Assembly (NCBI GenBank): GCA_001779055.1
Contig: MFJA01000078.1
Span: 8,972-17,594 of the forward strand
Direction: 5' to 3'
Length of the DNA: 8,623 nt
From: Candidatus Gottesmanbacteria bacterium RBG_16_37_8
GTDB taxonomy: Bacteria > Patescibacteriota > Microgenomatia > 2-02-FULL-39-11
Part shown: in pieces, positions 1 to 6,528 of the stretch
Layout of the letters: each line of letters opens with the position of its first letter
How positions within the stretch are numbered: position 1 is the stretch's first letter
Position numbers and translations under genes: made by a program
Notes under the pieces: model-generated
What the model was told of the DNA's origin: nothing
Database searches by the model: none
What the model saw: the letters and a program-made list of their open reading frames with translations, nothing else

Positions 1-536
1 TGTCTAAAACCTTAGGGAATATCATTTCACCCGATCAATTAGTAAATAAATTCGGTGTCGACGGGTCTAGATATTTACTTCTGACAGCTTATGAATTCGG
101 AAATGATGGCGATTTATCATTAAATAAATTTACGGAAAAATATAACGCGGATCTAGCCAACGGCCTGGGTAATTTAACGGCACGAATTGCCAAACTTTGC
201 GAAAATTCAAACTACAGCCATAAAGGCTCAGATAAACCCAGAAAACTAAAAACTACTTTAGCAACAAAACTGGAAAAACTGCAATTTGAGGCGGTATTAG
301 GTTTTATCTGGCAATCTGATATTAGATGGCTTGATCAGAACATCAATGAAAGCAAACCCTGGGCAATTAAGGATAATAAATTACTGCATCTAAAGCTCCA
401 GGTATATGTTGAAAATATATTGGATATTGCTTTTCATTTAAAACCATTTCTCCCTCAAACAGCCGATATAATTATCAAACAGTTCGAAAGCCCGATGATT
501 AAAGCTCAACCACCGCTGTTTCCCAGAATTAAATAA
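1..536 (+). CDS. metG: Methionyl-tRNA synthetase, C-terminal part (5'-truncated by window edge)
   Basis: This enzyme charges tRNA-Met with methionine in the cytoplasm. Codons run in frame from base 3 to the TAA at 534-536 (177 residues), and no start is present, so the gene begins upstream of the window. The first residues, SKTLGN, are the end of the class I KMSKS loop; bases 1-2 (tg) fit the Met codon before it. The anticodon-binding helical domain follows, with the family signatures LANGLGNL (about 51-58), NESKPW (115-120, the anticodon-recognition motif) and the terminal PLFPRI (171-176). The chain stops there, so it lacks the C-terminal EMAP/Trbp111 tRNA-binding domain found in many longer bacterial forms. 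The stop abuts the tatD start with no gap. A metS-tatD-type pair is also known in Bacillus. Identity is firm. Confidence 0.95.
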   Translation, partial: SKTLGNIISPDQLVNKFGVDGSRYLLLTAYEFGNDGDLSLNKFTEKYNADLANGLGNLTARIAKLCENSNYSHKGSDKPRKLKTTLATKLEKLQFEAVLGFIWQSDIRWLDQNINESKPWAIKDNKLLHLKLQVYVENILDIAFHLKPFLPQTADIIIKQFESPMIKAQPPLFPRIK

Positions 537-1325
537 ATGCTTATTGATACCCATTGCCATTTGAACTTCAAGGCTTTTAAAAAAGATCTGGATGAAGTAC
601 TGAAACGGGCAAAGGATGCCGGAGTTGAAAAAATAATTGTCCCCGGGGCAAAAATTGACTCATCTATCCGGGCAGTTGAAATTGCCGGAAAATATGACTG
701 TGTCTTTGCAGCTGTGGGGATTCACCCCCATCACGCCTCAGATGATTTTGAGATTGATACTTTAAGACAACTGGCCAGGAATAAAAAAACTGTGGCTGTG
801 GGCGAGATCGGTCTGGATCATCACCATTATAAAAATTATCCGCAATTGACTTTAAACGAAAAAGGCAAACAGGTAACTCTTTTTCTGCAACAATTAGAAA
901 TTGCCAAAGAATTCAATTTGCCTGTTATTATTCACTGTCGTGAGGCTCAGAATTTGCTTCTTGAGACCATAAGAGGTTTCCAGAAAAAAAACAGCCGGAT
1001 AAAAGGAGTATTTCACTGTTTTGAAGGAGAGGCTGATTATTTAAAAGAAGTACTTAGTTTGGGATTTTATATAGGATTTGACGGTAATATCACCTATTCG
1101 GAGAATAAAAAATTGGTAAATCTTATAAAAAATGTACCGATGGATAGACTTCTTCTGGAAACGGATGCACCATATTTGACTCCGCTACCATTTCGAGGAA
1201 CCAGAAATGAGCCTGCCTTTTTTATTGAAACTGTACAATTTATAGCCGGGATTTTGAAAATGAAAAGCGAAGAGCTTTCCGCCCAAACCTCGGATAATGC
1301 CGCATGTCTTTTTTTTGGTAAATAG
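537..1325 (+). CDS. tatD: TatD family metal-dependent hydrolase (deoxyribonuclease)
   Basis: A complete 262-residue protein of normal family length with a TIM-barrel amidohydrolase fold. TatD enzymes are cytoplasmic metal-dependent nucleases linked to DNA repair and quality control. All expected metal ligands are visible: DTHCH (H6, H8), VGEIGLD (E90), VIIHCRE (H133), GVFHCFEG (H160) and LLETDAPYL (D210), followed by RGTRNEP near 220. The ATG at 537 directly follows the metG stop. No Shine-Dalgarno sequence is evident in the end of metG, so translation is probably coupled to it. In Firmicutes the pair is commonly followed by rnmV and ksgA; here membrane glycosyltransferases follow instead. 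The last codons include a run of eight T (1309-1316). The family is certain; the exact substrate is not readable from sequence. Confidence 0.93.
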   Translation: MLIDTHCHLNFKAFKKDLDEVLKRAKDAGVEKIIVPGAKIDSSIRAVEIAGKYDCVFAAVGIHPHHASDDFEIDTLRQLARNKKTVAVGEIGLDHHHYKNYPQLTLNEKGKQVTLFLQQLEIAKEFNLPVIIHCREAQNLLLETIRGFQKKNSRIKGVFHCFEGEADYLKEVLSLGFYIGFDGNITYSENKKLVNLIKNVPMDRLLLETDAPYLTPLPFRGTRNEPAFFIETVQFIAGILKMKSEELSAQTSDNAACLFFGK

Positions 1326-1331
1326 GATTTG

Positions 1332-1340
1332 TGCTAAAAT
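1332..1340 (+). promoter_or_regulatory. Putative extended -10 promoter for the glycosyltransferase module
   Basis: The sequence TGCTAAAAT is an extended -10 element (TGn followed by TAAAAT at 1335-1340). No good -35 hexamer lies 17-18 bases upstream, where there is only a T-tract. Initiation 6-7 bases downstream would fall near 1347, only about four bases before the ATG at 1351, giving an almost leaderless transcript. It lies directly after the tatD stop, where a new transcription unit would be expected. In AT-rich DNA such a match can arise by chance. Confidence 0.35.
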
Positions 1341-1350
1341 AAAGCAACTT

Positions 1351-2835
1351 ATGGGCCGTTATATCGATCAGTATAATCATCAATTCCACCGACTATTTGA
1401 AATAATTTTTCCCTTGATTACCTGGCTGATGATTACCTTACCTATTTGGCTGTCTCCATTTCATCCGGCGGTTGTTGCCTACTTTCTGTTAACCTTTGAT
1501 GTTTATTTCTTCTATAAATCTCTGACTGTCACCATATATTCCACTTGGTCATATCTGAAATTAAAAAGAATGTCAAAAGAAAATTGGCTGAAATTAGTAA
1601 GTAGACATCCTGATTTTAAAAATTTATACCAGGCAGTTTTAATTACTAACTATAAAGAAAGCATTGAGAAAGTTACAAGAACTTTAGAGTATCTGGCAGC
1701 GCAGGATTTCCCAAGGTATAGAATGATAATTATTCTGGCAATGGAAAAAAGGGAAGGAGAAGAAGCTGTAAAAAGAGCAAAAGTTTTGATTTCCGGATTT
1801 AAAAATAAATTCGGCGTAATTTGCGCCACCTACCATCCGGTAATTATAAATGAAGTCGTCGGCAAAGCCAGTAATTCAGCATATGCTTCTAAATTCTTAA
1901 GTAACCTTGTCAGAAAACTTAAAATCAACAGAGATTTGGTAACAATAACTTCCTGCGATGCAGATTCTTTAATTCCTCCGAAATATTTTTCCTACCTGGC
2001 CTATCTCTTTCTCAATGACAAGGACAGGTACTTTCACTTTTACTGGGCACCGGTACTTTTATACAGTAATTTCTGGGAAGTATCACTGCCTGTGAGAATT
2101 CAGGCAACCATATCTTCAATCGGCCGGTTATCGGCTCTTGCCAGGACGGATTCTTTAATTCAAATTTCAACTTACTCTTTATCTTTGAAAATGCTTGAGG
2201 GTGTCGGCTATTGGGATACCGATATAATTCCTGAAGACTGGCATTTATTCCTTCAGGCATTTTTCACCTATGGAGAAAAAGTAAAAACACTGCCGATTTA
2301 TCTGACTATTACCCGCGATGCTGTTAATAATTACGGTTTCCTATCAACCTTGCGTTCTCGGTATGAACAGGAAAAGCGCTGGGCTTGGGGTGTGACTGAT
2401 ATACCTTATGCCTTATATAAATCTTTAACTACTCCCCAAATTCCTATCTTGCCCAAAATTTTAAGACTGGTTCATGTCATGGAAACACATCTTTTCTGGC
2501 CAACCTCATTTTTTCTTTTGACATTAGGAGCTTATGTTCTCTCACTTGTCAATCCGGTCTTTTCAAGAACTTCCTTGGGGCATAATCTTCCGAAAATGTC
2601 AGGTCTTATCTTAACTATGACCACTCTGTTTCTGGTAGTTTTAATCATTATTGATGCCAAATCCAGGCCAAAACGTCCGGCCAGCTTTTCAATTGCCAAA
2701 ACGCCGCTTCTTGTTTTTCAATGGATTCTTCTTCCGGTTGTGTCATTTCTTCTATCCAGTCTGCCGGCCCTTGAAGCTCATACCAGATTACTTTTAGGGA
2801 AAAGGATAGAATATAAAGTAACGGAGAAAATTTAA
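1351..2835 (+). CDS. Membrane glycosyltransferase, family 2, synthase type (QxxRW motif)
   Basis: A 494-residue inverting GT-A glycosyltransferase set between membrane helices. Two hydrophobic segments lie near residues 18-58, a cytosolic catalytic domain spans roughly 85-360, and three to four helices follow near 378-400, 416-436 and 450-474. Catalytic-domain marks are GKASN (171-175), SCDADS with DxD at 203-205, PEDW with the likely base E295/D296, and QEKRW (Q340, R343, W344), the QxxRW motif typical of processive synthases such as cellulose or hyaluronan synthase. The sugar donor and product cannot be read. I chose the ATG at 1351: the in-frame ATG at 1297 would overlap tatD by 29 bases and has no ribosome site, while an extended -10 sits just before 1351. 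Its stop overlaps the next start by one base. Family assignment is strong; processivity is inferred. Confidence 0.85.
   Translation: MGRYIDQYNHQFHRLFEIIFPLITWLMITLPIWLSPFHPAVVAYFLLTFDVYFFYKSLTVTIYSTWSYLKLKRMSKENWLKLVSRHPDFKNLYQAVLITNYKESIEKVTRTLEYLAAQDFPRYRMIIILAMEKREGEEAVKRAKVLISGFKNKFGVICATYHPVIINEVVGKASNSAYASKFLSNLVRKLKINRDLVTITSCDADSLIPPKYFSYLAYLFLNDKDRYFHFYWAPVLLYSNFWEVSLPVRIQATISSIGRLSALARTDSLIQISTYSLSLKMLEGVGYWDTDIIPEDWHLFLQAFFTYGEKVKTLPIYLTITRDAVNNYGFLSTLRSRYEQEKRWAWGVTDIPYALYKSLTTPQIPILPKILRLVHVMETHLFWPTSFFLLTLGAYVLSLVNPVFSRTSLGHNLPKMSGLILTMTTLFLVVLIIIDAKSRPKRPASFSIAKTPLLVFQWILLPVVSFLLSSLPALEAHTRLLLGKRIEYKVTEKI
2823..2826 (+). promoter_or_regulatory. Shine-Dalgarno (GGAG) supporting the start at 2835
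   Basis: GGAG lies inside the last codons of the upstream glycosyltransferase, eight bases before the ATG that overlaps its TAA. The spacing is good for initiation or re-initiation and fixes the start of the GT-C gene. It is the clearest Shine-Dalgarno sequence among the module's junctions; the starts at 4124 and 4477 have no comparable site. Confidence 0.6.
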
Positions 2836-4124
2836 TGTTTGTTGACTTTTTGGATTTCCTTATCTACCGGACACCTGTTTTCTATTTAACCCAATCTGTC
2901 TGGAGGGATGAAGTCTTCTCTTATTTTATGTCCAGGCCCGACATATTGCGGATAATTGTTAATACGGCCAATGACTTCAATCCTCCCCTTTATTATTTGC
3001 TGCTCCACTTCTGGGGCAAATTTTCTGGAAATTCGGATATTTGGCTGAGGCTTCTTTCTTTCGTTTTTCATTTGACCGGCGTATATTTTGCCTATCTTTT
3101 ATCCAGGCATTTGACCAACAAAAAACAGTCGTATTATCTCTCCTTGTTTTATCTATTTAATCCGATGTTAATTTATTATGCTTTTGAGATGCGGATGTAT
3201 TCTCTCTACGCCTTGACAGCAACTGCGGCCATTTATTTTTTCTACACCAAAAACTGGAAGGGGTATATCATTTCTTCTGTTTTGGGATTATACAGCCATT
3301 CTTTTTTTATCTTAATCATTCTTTCGCTCTCAGTTTATAATTTCATCAACAGAAAATTAAGAAAGGATTTAATAAAAACACTATCCCCGATTTTATTCTT
3401 TCTGCCCTGGATACCGATTCTGGCTGTCCAATTTGTTAAATCCAAAGAATCCTGGCTGTTTCCGGTTGACTGGCAACTTATAAAATCGGTTCTGGGGAAT
3501 TTATTTACAGCTTATGAAGGCACACCCGGACACTTATGGAAATATACATTTTATTTGTCATTGGCAATAGTCTCATTTTTAATTCTTTGTTTTAGAAATA
3601 ATAAGCTTAAGGGGAAAATGTTTATCCTGCCGATTGTCATACCTCTTGCCTTTATCCTCACCTATTCTGTTATAAAAAGGCCGATTTACGTCAACAGATA
3701 TCTGATATTTGTGTCTGTCTTTGAAGTCTTGGCTGTTTTTACAGGAATAATCTCGATTAAAAATCAAACTGTCAGAAAAGCAGTAGCCTTTCTTTGGATG
3801 ATTTTTATAATCCTATTTAATTTATATATTACTCCTTTCAGGAAAAAAACCGATTTTAAAACCACCTTTAAGGAAATAAATAAAATGGCTAGAGAGGAAG
3901 ATGCAGTTTATGCCATGACACCGATCGGTTTTCTGGAATCGGCTTACTATTTTAAGTATCCCAATAAGACTTTTGTCTATAATCCAAATAAAGTCCATAT
4001 TCCCAATTACATCGGCGTTAATGTTGTTTATCCGGACATATCAAGGACAGATTTTCCCCCACCCCCTTCAAGAGTATTTCTGGTTAATGATGATGCGACA
4101 TTTGAGGTTGTCTTTCAACAATAA
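2835..4124 (+). CDS. GT-C membrane glycosyltransferase (GT39/ArnT-like, PMT_2 type)
   Basis: A 429-residue polytopic protein with about nine or ten predicted helices and a soluble C-terminal segment (about 335-429). The family transfers sugars from polyprenyl-phosphate carriers to acceptors on the outer face of the membrane. Diagnostic features are WRDEVFS in the first external loop (D25, E26, the acidic pair expected to act in catalysis), DFNPPLYYLLLHFW (47-60), and FEMRMYSLYAL (117-127), all characteristic of PMT_2/ArnT-like enzymes. The first helix is short (about 5-20). The start overlaps the previous stop in TAATG and has a GGAG eight bases upstream. The next gene begins in its own stop in the same way. 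The acceptor could be protein, glycan or lipid. Fold class is confident; substrate is unknown. Confidence 0.8.
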   Translation: MFVDFLDFLIYRTPVFYLTQSVWRDEVFSYFMSRPDILRIIVNTANDFNPPLYYLLLHFWGKFSGNSDIWLRLLSFVFHLTGVYFAYLLSRHLTNKKQSYYLSLFYLFNPMLIYYAFEMRMYSLYALTATAAIYFFYTKNWKGYIISSVLGLYSHSFFILIILSLSVYNFINRKLRKDLIKTLSPILFFLPWIPILAVQFVKSKESWLFPVDWQLIKSVLGNLFTAYEGTPGHLWKYTFYLSLAIVSFLILCFRNNKLKGKMFILPIVIPLAFILTYSVIKRPIYVNRYLIFVSVFEVLAVFTGIISIKNQTVRKAVAFLWMIFIILFNLYITPFRKKTDFKTTFKEINKMAREEDAVYAMTPIGFLESAYYFKYPNKTFVYNPNKVHIPNYIGVNVVYPDISRTDFPPPPSRVFLVNDDATFEVVFQQ

Positions 4125-4477
4125 TGAAAAGCAAAATCGCAGAGCTTTTACAAGATGACCTGATTCTAAAAGTCAGCCAGGCTTTCATCGCAGTTAACTT
4201 CCTGTTTTTAGCAATAATTATCTGGAAGTGGAGAGAGCTTCCTCCTGAACTGCCGCTATTTTACTCACTGCCTCGAAGCAACGAACAACTGACGACTCCT
4301 TTTGACTTTTTACTGCTTCCTTTTTTTTCCATTCTCATATTTGCTTTTCATTTTATTCTGGCAGTCTTTATTTATAAATGGGAAAAACTGGCAGCTAAAA
4401 TTCTTCTTATTTCAGCTTTAACAATCTCTGTTGCACTCCTTATGACTTTTGTCAGAATAATATTATTAATAACTTAA
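4124..4477 (+). CDS. Small three-helix membrane protein of unknown function
   Basis: A 117-residue protein I do not recognise by name. The N-terminal 14 residues are charged. Helix 1 spans about 15-34, and a 25-residue loop (35-58) carries WRELPPELPLFYSLPRSNEQL. Two further helices lie at about 60-84 and 90-116. The proline-rich LPPELPLFYS loop vaguely recalls the LPxxxPxHxN loop of DUF1648 proteins, but that is only an impression. The gene is tied to both neighbours by TAATG one-base overlaps, so it is translated with a GT-C glycosyltransferase and an MraY-like transferase. A role as subunit, scaffold or accessory factor of that glycan machinery is plausible but inferred. The overlaps and its strong hydrophobic pattern make it very likely a real gene. 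Confidence 0.75.
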   Translation: MKSKIAELLQDDLILKVSQAFIAVNFLFLAIIIWKWRELPPELPLFYSLPRSNEQLTTPFDFLLLPFFSILIFAFHFILAVFIYKWEKLAAKILLISALTISVALLMTFVRIILLIT

Positions 4478-5565
4478 TGCTTTCAACATTTGCTTTTTTA
4501 TCGGTAATATCTTTTTTAATCAGTTTCTTATTGACTCTTCCTACCATCAGATGGGCGAAAAAATTCAATCTTACTGATGATATCAGCAAGCGTCCTCATC
4601 CTGCCCATACCCATAAGGGAATTATTCCGCGGGCAGGAGGAGTGCCTATTTTTTTAGGGATATTACTGCCTATTCTTTTTTTATTAAAAATTAATCCTCA
4701 GATAATTGGAATAATAATCGGTTCTTTGATTCTTGTCCTGGTCGGATTATGGGATGATGTGCACGATCGTTCACCCTATATCAGGTTTTTATTTAATTGT
4801 TTGGCCGCTTTGGCTGTAATACTCTCCGGAGTGACAATCCCCTATATCACTAATCCTTTGGGTGGAGTTATTCATTTTGATTCAATAAGTAAAACTCTTC
4901 CCTTTTTAGGATTTGATCTGACAATATCGGTTGCCCAAATTCTGGCGCTTGTCTGGATTGTCTGGACAACCAATATTGTCGGCTGGTCAGGCGGAGTAGA
5001 CGGACAATTGCCCGGTTTTGTCTCAATTTCAGCAATTGTGATCGGACTATTATCCTTAAGATACATTGCCGATCCCAATCAATATTACGTTTCTGCATTG
5101 TCTTTCCTGACAGCCGGAGCATTCATGGGATTTCTTCCCTGGAACTTCTTCCCGCAAAAAATCATGCCGGGATACGGAGGCAAGACTTTAGCAGGATTTA
5201 TGCTGGCAACACTTGCTATTTTATCTTATGCCAAATTCGGCACGGCACTTCTGGTTTTGGCAGTACCGATGACGGATGCGGCTTTTATTTTTTTCAGAAG
5301 ACTATTTTCCGGGAAGTCTCCGGTTAAAGCAACCTCCGGACATTTGCATCACCATCTTTTAAAGATCGGCTGGGGTAAAAGAAGAATTGCCTTATTTTAT
5401 TGGAGCATTTCTTTATCTGCAGGACTGTTGGCTTTGTTTCTTTCCCCGAAACAAAAATTATTTGCGGCATTCCTTATCGTGATTGTTATTTTTTCCTTTA
5501 TATTATGGGTGAATTTCTTTAAAAAACTGCCGGAGAAAACAACCAACGGCAATACTTATTTTTGA
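4477..5565 (+). CDS. MraY/WecA-like polyprenyl-phosphate sugar-1-phosphate transferase, divergent active site
   Basis: A 362-residue polytopic protein of the family that joins a sugar-1-phosphate from a UDP-sugar to a polyprenyl phosphate at the inner membrane face. It has about ten helices. Recognised motifs are DISKRPHPAHTHKGIIPRAGG (about 35-55), GLWDDVHDR with the Asp pair D93/D94, and SGHLHHHLL with the histidine cluster H291-H293. Two usually conserved sites are altered. The NxxNxxDGxDG region reads NIVGWSGGVDG (166-176), keeping only D175. The Mg-binding GDxGS loop reads GYGGK (232-236), so Tyr233 replaces Asp. The start overlaps the previous stop (TAATG). No terminator is obvious in the 24 bases to the convergent gene. 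Family is secure. Whether it is a WecA/TagO-type enzyme with a changed mechanism or a non-catalytic homolog is open. Confidence 0.85.
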   Translation: MLSTFAFLSVISFLISFLLTLPTIRWAKKFNLTDDISKRPHPAHTHKGIIPRAGGVPIFLGILLPILFLLKINPQIIGIIIGSLILVLVGLWDDVHDRSPYIRFLFNCLAALAVILSGVTIPYITNPLGGVIHFDSISKTLPFLGFDLTISVAQILALVWIVWTTNIVGWSGGVDGQLPGFVSISAIVIGLLSLRYIADPNQYYVSALSFLTAGAFMGFLPWNFFPQKIMPGYGGKTLAGFMLATLAILSYAKFGTALLVLAVPMTDAAFIFFRRLFSGKSPVKATSGHLHHHLLKIGWGKRRIALFYWSISLSAGLLALFLSPKQKLFAAFLIVIVIFSFILWVNFFKKLPEKTTNGNTYF

Positions 5566-5589
5566 TTGGAATTTGTAGTGAAGGCAGAC

Positions 5590-6441
5590 TTATTCTACTT
5601 TTTCGGCATAGCGTGAGGAGATCCAACCGTCTTTTCCGGTCTCATAGGTCACCTGAAACCAGCCGGACTTTTCATCAAGGTAAGGCACTTTAACACCCGG
5701 TTTTAACTGGCCAACTTCTGTTGCCGAAAGCGATGCGTCTAAACGGACCCGTAAAAATCCTGTTGGGGTATCTTTAACTAAAACATAAGGTTTTTGAGGT
5801 TCAATTTCCGATGCACCGGGAGTTGTTACTGCTCCTGTTTGACTGGCGGTGGGAGTCGGAGAGACTTGTGCCTCAGGAGATAAGGCCAACTGCAGATTAA
5901 CAATTACCCGGAATCCTTTGACAGCCTTTATTTTTACCGTCCGGCCGATAAATCCGGTTGAGTTGACAACTACATCATGCTCGCCTTCAGTTATTGGCAA
6001 ATTTAACGGAGTAATACCTTTTTCCAATCCGTCAATGGAAACAACGGCGGCATCGGGAGTTGAAGATACAGTCAGCTGCACTTCATCATTGGCTATTTTC
6101 TCCAGATAAACAACTTCACCGCCTGATGTCAGATCGCTTGGACCTAACTCTTTTTTGACATAAGTCAGAGCTCCGGCTGATAAAATAATTTTATCCTGCC
6201 AGGGAACACTGCCTCCTTCGGAATCTTCCGGCGCTAATTTGATGAGGTAGGTACCGCTTGCTTTTTGTCCGTCATACGGGGTTTTCCCGACGAACTTATC
6301 ATCCAAGTAGACGCTGGCATTGGGACTTGAGATAACTTTTAAGCCTGCAACTGCTGCGCCTTTGGCAAAAGCAAGTTTATAGATGACAAATCCTAAGGCG
6401 ATAATGAATATAGTTATAACCAGAATAGTCTTCCGGTTCAT
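5590..6441 (-). CDS. Membrane-anchored protein with two PEGA domains and a C-terminal SH3b domain
   Basis: A 283-residue protein with an N-terminal signal anchor (about 5-22) after a basic MNRK, so the rest is predicted to lie outside the membrane. The first PEGA domain spans about 33-98 (ISSPNASVYLDDKFVGKTP) and the second about 120-187 (VSSTPDAAVVSIDGLEKGITP, then EGEHDVVV). A Pro/Thr/Ser-rich linker follows (188-216), then an SH3b domain (about 217-282) with FLRVRLDASLSATEVGQL and the closing DGWISSRYAEK. PEGA domains occur in surface-layer and envelope proteins; SH3b domains often bind cell-wall peptides or glycans. A cell-surface structural or wall-binding role is inferred. It converges on the glycan module with a 24-base gap and is divergent from the toxin-antitoxin genes. 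No catalytic domain or sorting signal was seen. Start: the ATG at 6441-6439, closely following an extended -10. Confidence 0.85.
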   Translation of the reverse strand: MNRKTILVITIFIIALGFVIYKLAFAKGAAVAGLKVISSPNASVYLDDKFVGKTPYDGQKASGTYLIKLAPEDSEGGSVPWQDKIILSAGALTYVKKELGPSDLTSGGEVVYLEKIANDEVQLTVSSTPDAAVVSIDGLEKGITPLNLPITEGEHDVVVNSTGFIGRTVKIKAVKGFRVIVNLQLALSPEAQVSPTPTASQTGAVTTPGASEIEPQKPYVLVKDTPTGFLRVRLDASLSATEVGQLKPGVKVPYLDEKSGWFQVTYETGKDGWISSRYAEKVE

Positions 6442-6447
6442 TGCTTA

Positions 6448-6456
6448 AATATACCA
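6448..6456 (-). promoter_or_regulatory. Putative extended -10 for the PEGA/SH3b gene
   Basis: On the minus strand the bases read TGGTATATT, an extended -10 (TG at 6456-6455, TATATT at 6453-6448). The -35 position (about 6471-6476, AGTAAA) is poor. Transcription would start about at the ATG at 6441, predicting a leaderless mRNA, which agrees with the absence of a Shine-Dalgarno sequence. Confidence 0.45.
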
Positions 6457-6499
6457 CATCAGAGCGGTTTTTTACTAGCTTTTTAATTATTAATAGTTC

Positions 6500-6528
6500 T
6501 TGACAGGATAAATTTAACATTATATAAT
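6500..6528 (+). promoter_or_regulatory. Consensus sigma-70-type promoter of the toxin-antitoxin operon
   Basis: A perfect TTGACA (6500-6505) and a perfect TATAAT (6523-6528) are separated by exactly 17 bases, the housekeeping sigma consensus. Transcription should begin near 6535, giving a leader of about 20 bases before the ATG at 6555. It is the strongest promoter match in the window, suiting an operon that is highly expressed unless repressed. Confidence 0.85.

Noticed and set aside
1297..1350. Upstream ATG at 1297 as the start of the family 2 glycosyltransferase
   Set aside because: It overlaps tatD by 29 bases, has no ribosome site and adds 18 residues before the charged N-terminal segment; 1351 fits the promoter better, though 1297 is not excluded.
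2012..2260. Minus-strand open frame of 82 codons
   Set aside because: It lies fully opposite the conserved catalytic domain of the family 2 glycosyltransferase and has no recognisable motifs.
3973..4158. Plus-strand 61-codon open frame across the end of the GT-C gene
   Set aside because: It is out of frame within a well-supported gene and overlaps the next start; its composition shows no protein-like pattern.
4868..5122. Two minus-strand open frames opposite the MraY-like gene
   Set aside because: They are antisense to conserved motifs of the transferase and encode no recognisable domain.
5566..5589. Terminator between the two convergent genes
   Set aside because: Only a four-base GTAG/CTAC pairing with a long loop was found and no T-tract follows on either strand, so no terminator is called there.
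5849..6109. Plus-strand 86-codon frame opposite the PEGA/SH3b gene
   Set aside because: It is antisense to both a PEGA domain and the linker; no start signal or motif supports it.
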